Of a stretch of DNA of 53,914 bases, positions 16,157 to 25,579 are shown piece by piece. Position numbers and translations under genes: made by a program. Each line of letters starts with the position of its first letter. Within the stretch, counting starts at the first letter, position 1. Source of the stretch: a virus. The DNA is taken from IMG/VR virus record IMGVR_UViG_3300036791_001299, positions 1-53,914 of that record. One strand, given 5' to 3'. The notes below the pieces were generated by a model. That model made no database searches and was not told the origin of the DNA. It worked only from the letters and a program-made list of their open reading frames with translations.

Positions 16157-19100
16157 TTATCCGCTGATGGTACCGGGCTCGTTGAGCATGAGCGCTTGAT
16201 TGACTCTGCCGTTCGACGCATACATGGCGTTTGCGTACTGCGTCGAGACGACGTCCGGAGTGACCACCTGCCCGGTCATGAATCTGGCCGCATCCTGGCC
16301 GCCGACATTGAGCGAGAGCGAGAGCGGCATATTGCCGCCGGGATTGGCGAGCTGCGTGGTGGAAGCGCCGCCGTAGACCGGCAGATTGGAGCTGTAGCTA
16401 TAGCCCTGGCCGTACTGATACGTGGCCTGCTGATACATTCTGCCGCCGGACTCGACCAGAGACGCGCCATGAGCTTCGTTGGCGCTCTGCTTGAAGAGGC
16501 TGCCCTGCCCGGTGCCCGCCGCATAGAGACCCAGCATGTGGCGCACCTCGGGCGAGCGCACCGCGAGCGAGACATGCCCGGCATAGCTCTGCTTCGCCAT
16601 GGCGACGATCTGATCGGCGACCCCGTTGTCAATGTGAATGCCGTAAACCTGCTGCACGAGACGGATGGCTTCATGGCGCGGCGACTCCGCGCCGGTGAGC
16701 ACCTCAAGGCCGCCCGCCAGTGCTCCAGCCGCAGCGCCAATGCCTGCGCCGATAGCCGTACCGACGCCCGGCATGATCATGGTGCCGATCCCGGCCCCGG
16801 TTAGCGCTCCGCCGCCCATCGACTCAAAGAAACCGCCTGCGGTGCCTCGGCGCTGTCCCGCGAGACCCGCCATACCGAGCATCAACCCCGTGGATAATTC
16901 GGCTTGCCCGGCAGCTTTGCTGGTCAATGCCCCAGCTAGTTTGCCACCGGTCGCCAATTCCACTAAACCCGGCGGCAGTTTAACCGGCGAAACCGGTAAG
17001 CCATCCGCACCGATCATTCCACCACCGCCGCCGCCGCCGCCACCACCCGCAGGTCGCCCGAATCCCCGCAGGATGCCTCCTATAAGGCCGCCGCCACCAC
17101 CCGCAGGCTGCCCGAATCCCCGCAGGATGCCTCCTATAAGGCCGCCACCGCCACCGCCTCCGCTATACCCCATGGAGCCTCCGCCGCCGGGCGATGCGAT
17201 GGATGCTGTCCCGAAGCCCGGGAAGATGCTGCCCGCGCCATAGTATCCGGTGCCGGATTCCGCCGGTGCCGTAGCGCCTCCGCCACCGCCGCCGTAAAGC
17301 AGACCTGTCGGTAACGAAATACCGCTACGAAGGACTCCGCCGCCGATAGTGCCGCCACCACTGCCAAACAAAGTAGCCAAGGCTCCGCCACCACCGCCAC
17401 CGAACAGATGAGGCGCAAAAGCCGAAAGGGGGCCGCCCCCGCCACCACCAACTCCGCCAGCTCCACCTGCGGAAACGCCGGTCACGTGTACCGGAACAGA
17501 ACCCTCTGATGTCAATTTCACGTCCGCCAGCTTCCCGTGGAATCCGCCGAACATGCCGTGGAGCATGCCCGCGATACCGCCGGTGCCCTCCGCGCCGAAA
17601 ATAGTGGGCCGCATCAACTGTGCCGCGGTTTCACTCAACCCGCCGATAATCGGCCTCATGGTGGCTTGCCTGACGGTCTGCCCCAGCTGCGAACCAAACT
17701 TGCCGGGGTGTGTGAAGAGCGTCTCGAATAGCGGTTCCAGGGTCTTGGCAATTTCCTCAGTCTGCTGCTTCTGCATTTCCATCAGTTTGACCGTGCTATC
17801 CCAATGCGCGTCGTCGATCTGCCGCTGATATTCGCCCTGCGCTTTGACACCTTCGATCTCGAGTTTATTCAGATCGATGGCTCTTTTTTCCTTGTCAGCG
17901 GTCTGCTGTTTGCTTACCCTGTAGGTTTCTTCGACCAGAATTTTCTGTTCCGCCAGTTGCTGTTGAGTTTCCGCGCGGCCCATTCCGGCTTCCTGGATAC
18001 GCAAGCCTTCGATGCCAGCAAGGGTACCGGGCCGTCCGCTCTTGAGGCCCTCGGCCTGGAGCATTTCAATCTGCCGGTGCAGCATGTCACGCTTGCGCCT
18101 GCGGCCTTCGGAAAACACTGCCTGATCCAGTTGACGCTCCCGGTCCTTCGCCGCCTGCGCGGCGTTTTTGGCCTGATCGTCGCGCTTGGCTTCGAGCGCA
18201 CTCTGCTCTGTGGTTGCTTTGGTCCTGTCTTCGGCAATGCGGCGTTCCAGTTCACGCTGGGCCTTGGCTTGCGCTTCCTCGATGGTGGCTGCATCCATTT
18301 TGGCCTTCTTCATCTCCTCGATACGGCCCATCTCATCGCGGTAGGCCATGGTCGCGAGGACTACTTGGTTGCGGTACTCGGCCTGGATGTCGACCTCGCT
18401 GTACTCCTCGCCAGCAGCCTTTCGTTTGGCCTGGAAGATGGCGTAGCTGGAACGGATAGCGCTCTCATCCCGTGAGCGCTGCGTTTCATCCCGGGTCGCC
18501 GCCCGCATCTGCGCCTGCTTCTGGTTGAAGGCTTCGATATTGGCAGCCTGGATCTGATCGATGATCGCGATGTTTTGCCGGTGGTTTCGCAGGATGGCGG
18601 GATGCTCTTTCTCTTCTTCGCGGAGCAGCCGGATGCGTTCGGTATGTGCGGCATTGATTTTGTCCATGCCGTACAACTCTTTTTCCTGCGCTTTCGCCAG
18701 TTCCTCCCGCAGGCGATTGGTGTAGGCCAGCGCTTCGTTCAGGTCCTTGAGACCGGCTTTTTGGGCATTGAGTATGTCGTTTTTCGCCTGATCTTTGGAC
18801 CCCTTCGTTATCTTTGTCTGCAGATCGGTTGACTTTTCGATATATTCGATCTCGGCGTAGCGCGCATCGATATCCTGCTGCCGGATGATTTCGCCATGGA
18901 TTGGCGTAATCCCTGGCGGAAGCGTCATGCCCCGGGTGTCGGTAACGTCTCCCGGCATACCTGTGCGCGGGCCCTTTGCCCGACGCCAAAAGCCTGTCAT
19001 CTCCTCGCCGGTTTTTCCCTCAAAGGGGTCTCCTAGCTGAGCCGCCCGCCAGAATGCAAGATTGTGTGCTTCGGCTTCCCGCTGGTCAATGACTCGCTGT

Positions 19101-20074
19101 TTCGCCTCCTCAAAGAAAACACCAGTGCCCTTCATTTGTTTGAGGTGCGCGATCTCCTCATCAAACTCCGGAGGAGCTACCAATAGGCCCATGGGTTTTT
19201 GGATCCACTCTTCTACCCAGCTCATTTTCGTCTGGTCTTTAAGAACCGTGAGCAATTTATCCAAAATATCGCCCATGGTCTTGTCGAGCTTCATGGCCGC
19301 CAGATTGGCATCGTCAATGGCCTGTGCGAAGCCATCTTCGGGCTTGTGTTCCAGTTTGGCGATGGAGTTCTCCAGTTTGTCGTTCACCACCTGTTGCTCA
19401 AGAATGGTGATCTCGATCTCCTCGTTCATCTGGCGGAAGGCGAGCCTTGCCCTCAAGGCTGCCTGCTCCATATCCCTCAATTCCTTTTGCAGCTTCATCA
19501 CGCCTTCAACCACGCGCCCGATGACTTCCAGGATGCCGACAACGGCAACCGCACTAAACGCGGCGCTCATGGCCGCGCCGACACCCGGCAATTCTGCAAG
19601 GAAACCACGGAGCTGCCGTGGTATATGGACACCGAATTCCATGCCCAGCAAGGCCATGGCGTTTTTGGCGTCCTTGGCCTGGGCCGCGACTTCCGCAAGG
19701 TTTCCGCCCGCGCGCTCCTTCTCCTTCCGGATCATCTCCTCCATGGCAACGTTGACCCGTTTGATGGCCTCTTCGTTGCCTTTGTACTTCTGGGTGAGAA
19801 ACTCCTGCCGCGCGATCAGCCGGTCGACCGGACTTCTGGCGTAGGCCGCCGCTTCGCGCTCCAGATTTTTCAGGTTGCGCTCGGTATTCTGTTCCTGCCG
19901 GTTGTTCAGCGCCGTGATGGACTTCGAGAAATCGTCGACCGCTTTCTCCGCGACCTTGAAGTCAGTAACGACCCCTTTCGACATGTCCTCGAAGACTTTC
20001 TCGACCTTCCGCACTTGCTCCAGGACGGAGCGCTCGTTGATCCTGATGTCGATGTCGATGCCGGACGGCGTCAT
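16157..20074 (-). CDS. Tail tape measure protein
   Basis: A 1305-aa protein from ATG 20074 (GAGAAAAG ribosome site). It is long, helical and coiled-coil-rich in its first 800 residues, with hydrophobic helices near residue 150 and near 1125-1150, plus an extremely Gly-rich region (about 890-1050) built of GGGGLIGGILRGFG-type repeats. The largest helical gene between tail chaperones and distal tail genes is by rule the ruler that sets tail length; at about 1.5 angstroms per residue this implies a tail of the order of 150-200 nm (inference). A 55-bp DNA duplication sits within the Gly-rich part. Confidence 0.9.
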   Translation of the reverse strand: MTPSGIDIDIRINERSVLEQVRKVEKVFEDMSKGVVTDFKVAEKAVDDFSKSITALNNRQEQNTERNLKNLEREAAAYARSPVDRLIARQEFLTQKYKGNEEAIKRVNVAMEEMIRKEKERAGGNLAEVAAQAKDAKNAMALLGMEFGVHIPRQLRGFLAELPGVGAAMSAAFSAVAVVGILEVIGRVVEGVMKLQKELRDMEQAALRARLAFRQMNEEIEITILEQQVVNDKLENSIAKLEHKPEDGFAQAIDDANLAAMKLDKTMGDILDKLLTVLKDQTKMSWVEEWIQKPMGLLVAPPEFDEEIAHLKQMKGTGVFFEEAKQRVIDQREAEAHNLAFWRAAQLGDPFEGKTGEEMTGFWRRAKGPRTGMPGDVTDTRGMTLPPGITPIHGEIIRQQDIDARYAEIEYIEKSTDLQTKITKGSKDQAKNDILNAQKAGLKDLNEALAYTNRLREELAKAQEKELYGMDKINAAHTERIRLLREEEKEHPAILRNHRQNIAIIDQIQAANIEAFNQKQAQMRAATRDETQRSRDESAIRSSYAIFQAKRKAAGEEYSEVDIQAEYRNQVVLATMAYRDEMGRIEEMKKAKMDAATIEEAQAKAQRELERRIAEDRTKATTEQSALEAKRDDQAKNAAQAAKDRERQLDQAVFSEGRRRKRDMLHRQIEMLQAEGLKSGRPGTLAGIEGLRIQEAGMGRAETQQQLAEQKILVEETYRVSKQQTADKEKRAIDLNKLEIEGVKAQGEYQRQIDDAHWDSTVKLMEMQKQQTEEIAKTLEPLFETLFTHPGKFGSQLGQTVRQATMRPIIGGLSETAAQLMRPTIFGAEGTGGIAGMLHGMFGGFHGKLADVKLTSEGSVPVHVTGVSAGGAGGVGGGGGGPLSAFAPHLFGGGGGGALATLFGSGGGTIGGGVLRSGISLPTGLLYGGGGGGATAPAESGTGYYGAGSIFPGFGTASIASPGGGGSMGYSGGGGGGGLIGGILRGFGQPAGGGGGLIGGILRGFGRPAGGGGGGGGGGMIGADGLPVSPVKLPPGLVELATGGKLAGALTSKAAGQAELSTGLMLGMAGLAGQRRGTAGGFFESMGGGALTGAGIGTMIMPGVGTAIGAGIGAAAGALAGGLEVLTGAESPRHEAIRLVQQVYGIHIDNGVADQIVAMAKQSYAGHVSLAVRSPEVRHMLGLYAAGTGQGSLFKQSANEAHGASLVESGGRMYQQATYQYGQGYSYSSNLPVYGGASTTQLANPGGNMPLSLSLNVGGQDAARFMTGQVVTPDVVSTQYANAMYASNGRVNQALMLNEPGTISG

Positions 20075-20085
20075 AGCTTTTCTCT

Positions 20086-20562
20086 TTAGGCGACCATACC
20101 AGTCTGAGTAACCTGAAGCGGCGACCGCCGCATCAGCTCCTCCCGCATTCTCCCGTAGATCGCCTCCTGGTCGGTCGGCGAGAGTCCCCACATGTGATCC
20201 AGCCGGTTACGGCTGTACATGATGATGTAGGCCTCGCGGGAAATGGGGCCGATGGTGGCCACGTTCTCGCTCGCGGCTTTCACCTTCATCGACTGAATGG
20301 TGCGTCCGCGCAATGTCCAGTCGCGCACCGGGAAGCCGCTATAGCGGCGGTTGCCGCCGAGCGCGACGAAACGCCCGTGGCGCTTCTGCTCCGCGTATTT
20401 GGTGTCGAGCGGCTTGGCCGCGCTGTCTGTCGCGTCTGTCGCCGACTGGATGCGACGGATGATGTGGCTGAGACCGGCCTGCGCGATCCCCTGCATCTGC
20501 TCAGCCGTGAACGGCGACCACGTCACCCGCGCGCGCCGTATTTTTGTCTGAAAAAAAGGCAT
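20086..20562 (-). CDS. Hypothetical tail-region protein
   Basis: A 158-aa basic protein encoded between the tail-chaperone T frame and the tape measure, with a TGATG overlap on the upstream side. It has an N-terminal basic patch (KIRRARVTW), a helical stretch, and a central LRGRTIQSMKVKAAS segment. Gp10-like or tail-completion proteins are of similar size, but one between T and tape measure is unusual. No family is certain. Confidence 0.5.
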   Translation of the reverse strand: MPFFQTKIRRARVTWSPFTAEQMQGIAQAGLSHIIRRIQSATDATDSAAKPLDTKYAEQKRHGRFVALGGNRRYSGFPVRDWTLRGRTIQSMKVKAASENVATIGPISREAYIIMYSRNRLDHMWGLSPTDQEAIYGRMREELMRRSPLQVTQTGMVA

Positions 20563-21757
20563 CAGAAACTCCCTTGCTTACGCTGCATTTCCTTGATCCG
20601 CGCACGCTCCTCGTGCTCCTGCCGCTGCCGCTCCCGGGTCTCCTGCTCCCACTTCCCGCGTTCCTGCTCGAGCACCTTCAAGCCTTCGCGGATCTCGACG
20701 CTGACATCGCCCGGGTCCATCCGGTAATGTTTGCAATCGAAGTCGTGCTCGAGGATGCGGTCGAGGAGCTGGCCGGTGGTGGTCGAGCGCCGCCGGTATT
20801 CGATCTCGGTCACCGCGCAGGCTTCGCAGCGCTCCGCTACCGATGCCCACTGGCCGCAGGAGGGGCACGCACCCGGCATGTTGACATCGCCCGAATCCGG
20901 CTGCCAGCGGGTCTCGCACGCTATGCAGCGTACTTGAGTGGTCAGGGGACAACTGCTCGCGCCCGCTTCCTCGCCATGACAGAGTTCGTCGGCGCGAAGC
21001 AGACGGAAGATGAGAAGCCGGAGCGGTAGGGGAAACGGCCAGACGTCCGGCTCTATCCGTTTGGGTCGAGCTGCGGGTCGAGATCATAGAGCGCGCCAGA
21101 AACCTCGGCAGCCACGCTGCGCTTGTGGTGCGGCGGGATCTTGCCCAGGAAGGCCTTCAGCTCCACGCCTTCGATCACATGCCGGTTGCCGTTCACGGTC
21201 CCGGCGGGCACGTTAAAGCTCGGCGCATATCCGTCCACCGACACGACGATGGCATCGTACAACGCGGTGGGAACTTCCGGCGGATAGCGTTGTTCCTCGG
21301 CACCATGACGCAAGCCCCGGGACTTGATCACGTTATCGCGGTACGCCTGGATCTCGCGCGTGATGGGCATACGGCAGCGGTGAATCGTCCTGCCCCAAAG
21401 CGTCTTCAGCGCGACCACAAACTCGTCGGCATCGCGGTCGCAGGAAACCGTATTGTGCTTGAGCACGATGTTAAGCGCATAGGTGACCTCGGCTTCGTCG
21501 AATTCCGTACCCGACTTGTCGAGCCGGATGGCGTCAAACAGCTTGCGCTCCGCCTCGTGGTTGGGCACATTCTGGTCTTCGGTCTGGCCGCGTCCGGTGC
21601 GGTATAACAGCGTGCGGATACTGCCGGTGTAGGCGGCGATCTCTTCGGACGTCGGCAGCCGCAGTGCCGCCACTTTGTGCGGATTCGGGATGGCGATGGG
21701 AATCGCCGGGATGCTGTTGCCGTCAGCCGTTTCGATGGATGGTAGTTCTCCGTACAC
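20562..21757 (-). CDS. Tail assembly chaperone, -1 frameshift fusion (gpGT-like)
   Basis: A -1 slip on CCCAAAC (21065-21059) moves ribosomes from the gpG-like frame into a frame that stays open to 20562, giving about 398 aa. The T extension contains two zinc-ribbon-like Cys pairs (CIAC and CPSC, then CEAC) and a highly charged C-terminal coiled coil (EQERGKWEQETRERQ). The T frame has an internal ATG at 20879, but its Cys-rich coding upstream of that ATG argues that it is read through frameshifting. The fusion is the long chaperone that caps the tape measure. Confidence 0.75.
21053..21757 (-). CDS. Tail assembly chaperone, short form (lambda gpG-like)
   Basis: A 234-aa protein starting at GTG 21757, with a strong AAGGAG site seven bases upstream. 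A longer in-frame GTG at 21847 lacks such a site and gives a basic low-complexity N-terminus. Position between tail tube and tape measure, and the -1 slippery sequence CCCAAAC four codons before its stop, identify it as the zero-frame chaperone. It would bind the tape measure during tail assembly. Confidence 0.75.
   Translation of the reverse strand: MYGELPSIETADGNSIPAIPIAIPNPHKVAALRLPTSEEIAAYTGSIRTLLYRTGRGQTEDQNVPNHEAERKLFDAIRLDKSGTEFDEAEVTYALNIVLKHNTVSCDRDADEFVVALKTLWGRTIHRCRMPITREIQAYRDNVIKSRGLRHGAEEQRYPPEVPTALYDAIVVSVDGYAPSFNVPAGTVNGNRHVIEGVELKAFLGKIPPHHKRSVAAEVSGALYDLDPQLDPNG
21059..21065 (-). promoter_or_regulatory. Programmed -1 frameshift slippery site
   Basis: The minus strand reads C CCA AAC in the zero frame, an exact X XXY YYZ heptamer, followed by GGA TAG, the stop of the short chaperone. 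The -1 frame is open from upstream of the site to 20562. Confidence 0.8.
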
Positions 21758-21767
21758 GTGGTTCTCC

Positions 21768-22910
21768 TTATTGATGCGGCTGCGGCGGCTGTTGCGGCGG
21801 ATGCGGTGGTGCCGGTGGCGTGTGCGGGGGAGTCGTAGGCTTGCCACTTTTGGCTTCCTTCGCCGCCTTGGCCTCTTTCGCGCCAGCGCTCAGCTGGCCA
21901 ATGCCCGCGATACCGCATTGCGCAGTCACGATCAGCGGACCGCCTTGCACCGGGTCAAGTTTGGTGGCGACCGTCACCGTAACGCTCACGATGCCGTCCT
22001 GCTCGCCGTTGACCACCGTCTCATACTGGATCGACGGATAGTTAAACGTCACCGTATGGGTGGCGTCAAAGGTGGCGGTCAGCGAGGCCTTCGCCGTGCC
22101 CGCAGGAGGCGGAGTAATCAGCATCTGATACTCTTGCGAGCTTTTCAGCAGACGTGCCGTGAAAGTGAACGTCGAGGCGCGCGCGCCCATCTCGAGACGA
22201 CCGCGAATGGCCGCGCCGTTCTGCATGCCACTGCCCGGGAAAAAGCCGGGGCCCACCAGCAGATTATTTTTCCAGCCGATGGTGCCGGACAGAATAGTGG
22301 CCGCGGCAACGTAGTCGACACCGTTGATCGTCAGCGCCATACTGGCCGATAACAGATAGTGCTCGGACACCGGCGCAGGGACTGTGACACCGGAGGGTGT
22401 GACCATCTTGCCGCTGCCCACCCAGTTGACGGTCATGCTCCCGGACTGACGGCCAGGGCCGTAGTTGAAGGTGTACTCGACATCTTCAATGGCGCATCCC
22501 ACAAACTCGTTATCCAGAGCGGTCGCACCGGCTTCGCACACCTGCTCGACCACCGAGAAATACGGCAACTCGAGACCATCGGTGCAGGGGTCGATAGGCT
22601 TGATCGTGTACGTCCCGGCGGCTTCCGTCACTTTGCCCAAAGCGAAGGCGAACGCCCAGGTGGCGAATTCCGCCGAGGCATATTTGTCGATGCGCGCCAG
22701 CGGGTTGTAGCTCACCGGGTAGACGCCATCCACCGAGATAAATTCAGTCCCCTTGCCGATCTCCGCCGCGTCGTTCTCGGTCATGAATCCGGACGGTGCC
22801 AGCTCGGGGTTATTCTGCCGGAAGCGCAAAAACGTCTGAGAGGGCGTGTGGATATCCGCCTGCGCGTCCTGCCCCAGGCCGAGGATCTTATTCTGTATAC
22901 GAGCGGCCAC
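21768..22910 (-). CDS. Major tail tube protein
   Basis: A 380-aa protein starting at GTG 22910, after a GAAGGGGG ribosome site. It is beta-rich with alternating hydrophobic strands (TFTFTARLLK, VTVTVATKL) and is followed by the gpG/GT pair, the expected place for the tail tube. The C-terminal 40 residues are Ala/Lys then Pro/His-rich (TPPHTPPAPP), an unusual low-complexity tail that may be surface-exposed. The start overlaps the preceding gene end by 23 bp. A pseudopilin or decoration identity is much less likely. Confidence 0.75.
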   Translation of the reverse strand: MAARIQNKILGLGQDAQADIHTPSQTFLRFRQNNPELAPSGFMTENDAAEIGKGTEFISVDGVYPVSYNPLARIDKYASAEFATWAFAFALGKVTEAAGTYTIKPIDPCTDGLELPYFSVVEQVCEAGATALDNEFVGCAIEDVEYTFNYGPGRQSGSMTVNWVGSGKMVTPSGVTVPAPVSEHYLLSASMALTINGVDYVAAATILSGTIGWKNNLLVGPGFFPGSGMQNGAAIRGRLEMGARASTFTFTARLLKSSQEYQMLITPPPAGTAKASLTATFDATHTVTFNYPSIQYETVVNGEQDGIVSVTVTVATKLDPVQGGPLIVTAQCGIAGIGQLSAGAKEAKAAKEAKSGKPTTPPHTPPAPPHPPQQPPQPHQ

Positions 22911-23442
22911 TTTTTAGTCCCCCTTCTTTTCCCGGTCCGATACACATGAAGTTAACGCCGTCGGGACCGGCGTCACCCATCTCGTCAAACAAAAGCAATA
23001 GCGACCAGAAATCCTGGCCCAGTTCATCGTTGGCGCGCGGCTCGGTCAGCGAAAACAGCCACAGATTGTGGTTGCAGAGATCCACATAGCGGATGTTGGG
23101 CGCTGTCTCCGGCACCGTGATCGGATAATTGACCGCCATTGCCAGCAGATCCGGCGCACTCAACGCGCCGCCGTTAACCTTCGCATTCCTGGCGCGCACA
23201 TATAACGCCACGCGATGCTTCCACATCGTCTGCCCGTCGAAGTTGCCCATCATGATGTCGTTGTAGGCGATCAGCATGCTCGGCTCGCGCATCTGGCCAA
23301 GCGCGCGCATGAGGGAATTTTCTTCGCCGGAATAGGAGTAATGCGCGGTGATGAACTGGCTGCCGCCCAGTTCAGCCGTCAACTGAGGGATGGACTGCAG
23401 CGATGCGAGCACCGCGTTGAGGACTGTGGTCGAAGTGAGCAT
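22888..23442 (-). CDS. Tail terminator / minor tail protein candidate
   Basis: A 184-aa protein encoded between the head-closure-type gene and the tail tube, the usual position of the tail terminator. It has a helix at the start (TTVLNAVLASLQSIPQLTAE) then beta strands (HRVALYVRAR), with a C-terminal basic tail. Identification is positional. Confidence 0.5.
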   Translation of the reverse strand: MLTSTTVLNAVLASLQSIPQLTAELGGSQFITAHYSYSGEENSLMRALGQMREPSMLIAYNDIMMGNFDGQTMWKHRVALYVRARNAKVNGGALSAPDLLAMAVNYPITVPETAPNIRYVDLCNHNLWLFSLTEPRANDELGQDFWSLLLLFDEMGDAGPDGVNFMCIGPGKEGGLKSGRSYTE

Positions 23443-23451
23443 TTTGGGCCA

Positions 23452-23793
23452 CTACGAAAGCGCTCTTAACCGGATGTGCAGACCGCCGCACCGGTCGCCG
23501 TCCGACTGCACGACGTTGTACACGACACCGTTGTAACTCGCGGTGTCGCCGCGCACCGCCATAACGCCAGCTGACGCCGGAATGAAGAGCATCAGCATGG
23601 CCGTACCCGTCAGGCTGCCGGGTACATAATCCTCTTCCATCGCCGGATTCTTCACGACACAGGAAACCGGGATGTCCGGATCCCCGTTGGTGGGATGGAG
23701 AATCAGCTGAAGAGTTCCCGCGTCTGGGTCAACTTTTTGAAACGTGGAAACGACGATATTGTCCATCTGGCCGACCAGGGAATCGAAGTCCAT
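23452..23793 (-). CDS. Head-closure / connector protein candidate
   Basis: A 113-aa beta-rich protein (AMLMLFIPASAGVMAV, YNGVVYNVVQ) whose ATG at 23793 overlaps the previous stop (TGATG). Small beta-barrel proteins at this position stop the head channel in siphophages. No sequence family is securely recognised. Confidence 0.5.
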   Translation of the reverse strand: MDFDSLVGQMDNIVVSTFQKVDPDAGTLQLILHPTNGDPDIPVSCVVKNPAMEEDYVPGSLTGTAMLMLFIPASAGVMAVRGDTASYNGVVYNVVQSDGDRCGGLHIRLRALS

Positions 23794-24185
23794 CACTTCC
23801 TCCCCGGCGGCTTTTGCCGGAACCCGCGTACCGTCTCTTCGACCGGCACATCCACCTGCGGCAGATCCGCGACAATCCGCGATGCCACCGGAACAACCGG
23901 CTCGACCAGCGGCTCGACGGCAAGAGCCGCAGTGGCTTCGCGTGCTTTCTGCTCGCGAAGATACTGGCGTGTATTGGGCAACGGCTCGACCGGCTCCAGA
24001 CGCCGCATTTCGTAAAACTGGCGCAAGCGTTCACGGCGAATCTGCAGGGGAAACACCTCCGGGTTAATCGTCTGGCCGACCGGAATCGTGACCTCGCCGA
24101 GCACCAATGGACGCAGCGCTACCTTGAGCGCCGGAATGCCGGTGCGGGTGAGATCACGCCATGGAGTCAGCTCGCGAAACAACAT
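23793..24185 (-). CDS. Hypothetical head-tail region protein
   Basis: A 130-aa protein from ATG 24185, just after the stop of the preceding gene. A longer frame to 24341 would overlap that gene by 150 bp and looks like a shadow. It starts with a Trp/Arg-rich segment (LFRELTPWRDLTRTG) and ends in Pro/Val-rich sequence. By order it may be an adaptor or minor capsid protein; family unknown. Confidence 0.5.
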   Translation of the reverse strand: MLFRELTPWRDLTRTGIPALKVALRPLVLGEVTIPVGQTINPEVFPLQIRRERLRQFYEMRRLEPVEPLPNTRQYLREQKAREATAALAVEPLVEPVVPVASRIVADLPQVDVPVEETVRGFRQKPPGRK

Positions 24186-24189
24186 GGGT

Positions 24190-24480
24190 TTACCGGGGCT
24201 TGGGCTTTTCCACCGCAGCAGGGTTATGATGCTCGCCGGTGTGGGTCTGGGACGCAGTATGCTGCTCACTGCGCGCCGCCTTATCAACTCCGGCGATAAA
24301 CTCCTCGCACACCGCGCGGATTTCAGGCGCGCGAAAGTCATTCCGCAGATAGTAGGAGACCGCTTCGCGGATAATCTGGTCCTTCTCCGACTGCGACTTT
24401 TCCGGCTTTTTCTCTTCGGGTTGGGTGTGCTGTACCGGTTCGTCCTTGGGCATTTTCTTTTTCCTCTTCGTCGTCGCCAT
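24190..24480 (-). CDS. Small charged hypothetical protein
   Basis: A 96-aa, strongly charged protein with Lys/Glu-rich ends (TKRKKKMPKDE, EEKKPEKSQSEK) and a central helix IIREAVSYYLRNDFRA. Its start overlaps the capsid gene stop by one base (TAATG). A disordered connector or accessory head protein is likely; no family recognised. Confidence 0.5.
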   Translation of the reverse strand: MATTKRKKKMPKDEPVQHTQPEEKKPEKSQSEKDQIIREAVSYYLRNDFRAPEIRAVCEEFIAGVDKAARSEQHTASQTHTGEHHNPAAVEKPKPR

Positions 24481-25559
24481 TAAATGCAGTTGGTGAGAAA
24501 CCCGCCCATGTCGGCGCTGACCACTTTATGGACGTAAGCCGACTCAATTTCCACATGCGTCGAGCGATCCTGCTGCAGGTAGTAGCTCGAGATCCGTTCG
24601 CCCGCCGGAGTCGCGCCGAAGTACCCGTTCCAGGTGAAGGTATAGCCGCATGCGGCAGTCATGATGCCGGGCGCGGGAGGCGTGTAGCCGATCCAGACAT
24701 TGGGTCCGGCGACAAACTGGTTAGCTTCACCGGCGTTCACGCCGACGTTGTAGCCGGGCGGAACGTAAGTGGCACCACTGTCTGGACCGGCCAGCTCGGG
24801 GGCGCTATTGTAAATCGCGTCGGAGACAAACACTTTGTCCATCTCGAAAATCGCGGCCAGCGTATCGAGGATGACCTGCGCGGGACGCGGCGCGGTCTGG
24901 CCGTATTTCACGCGGTCGACGAATTCCGGATGGTCGAGCAACACGTCGAAAACAGGGCGTCCGATCACCATGCGGTTGGCGCGGTAGGTGCTCGTGAGCT
25001 GCACGATCTGTTTCAGCTTGCGCACGTCCTGGATGGGCGTCGAGGCGGCGTTTGACCAGAGCATGAAGTTGTAACTCGATGCGCTGGACGGAGGCGGTGC
25101 TGTCGGATACGCGGGGCTGGCCGCAGCCGCGCCGGTCCACAGATTGGTCCACACGCCCGGCTGGAAGAAGGTGGTCATCCAGGCCATCTCGCGGTTGATC
25201 AGCGATTGCATGGTCAACAGGCGCGTGGCTTCGAGGTCGAGATTGAAGATCGAGTCGGCGTTGCCGCGGGTCTGATCGTCAATGGGTTTGCCGAGGGCCC
25301 AGACATCGCACAGATACGAGGCATTCGTGTCGGTGCGGTAGCCGATGTTTTTTACCATCGTCCCGGGCGCGCGCTTCTGCATCTGGTTGCGGTTGAAATC
25401 GGCGCGCGAATAGGTGAGATACCGGTCGGAGATCTTGGGGACCGGCACGATGGGGAACACATCCCGCGCGATGAAGTTGGTCTGGTCCTGCGAAAACATG
25501 ACGCTCATGTCGGTGAGTAGCGCGTTTACGTGGACGTCGGATAGTGTCGGCTGAGCCAT
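24480..25559 (-). CDS. Major capsid protein
   Basis: A 359-aa protein in the canonical place after protease, scaffold and decoration genes. Its N-terminus (VHVNALLTDMSVMFSQ) and central features such as DVFPIVPVPKISDRYLTYSRADF and later NVGVNAGEANQFVAG match the large capsid families with HK97-type folds. The gene start at 25559 follows the decoration gene. Each virion would hold several hundred copies, so this and the tail tube should dominate a proteome. Confidence 0.85.
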   Translation of the reverse strand: MAQPTLSDVHVNALLTDMSVMFSQDQTNFIARDVFPIVPVPKISDRYLTYSRADFNRNQMQKRAPGTMVKNIGYRTDTNASYLCDVWALGKPIDDQTRGNADSIFNLDLEATRLLTMQSLINREMAWMTTFFQPGVWTNLWTGAAAASPAYPTAPPPSSASSYNFMLWSNAASTPIQDVRKLKQIVQLTSTYRANRMVIGRPVFDVLLDHPEFVDRVKYGQTAPRPAQVILDTLAAIFEMDKVFVSDAIYNSAPELAGPDSGATYVPPGYNVGVNAGEANQFVAGPNVWIGYTPPAPGIMTAACGYTFTWNGYFGATPAGERISSYYLQQDRSTHVEIESAYVHKVVSADMGGFLTNCI

Positions 25560-25579
25560 GGTCTTTTCCTCTCTTTTTC

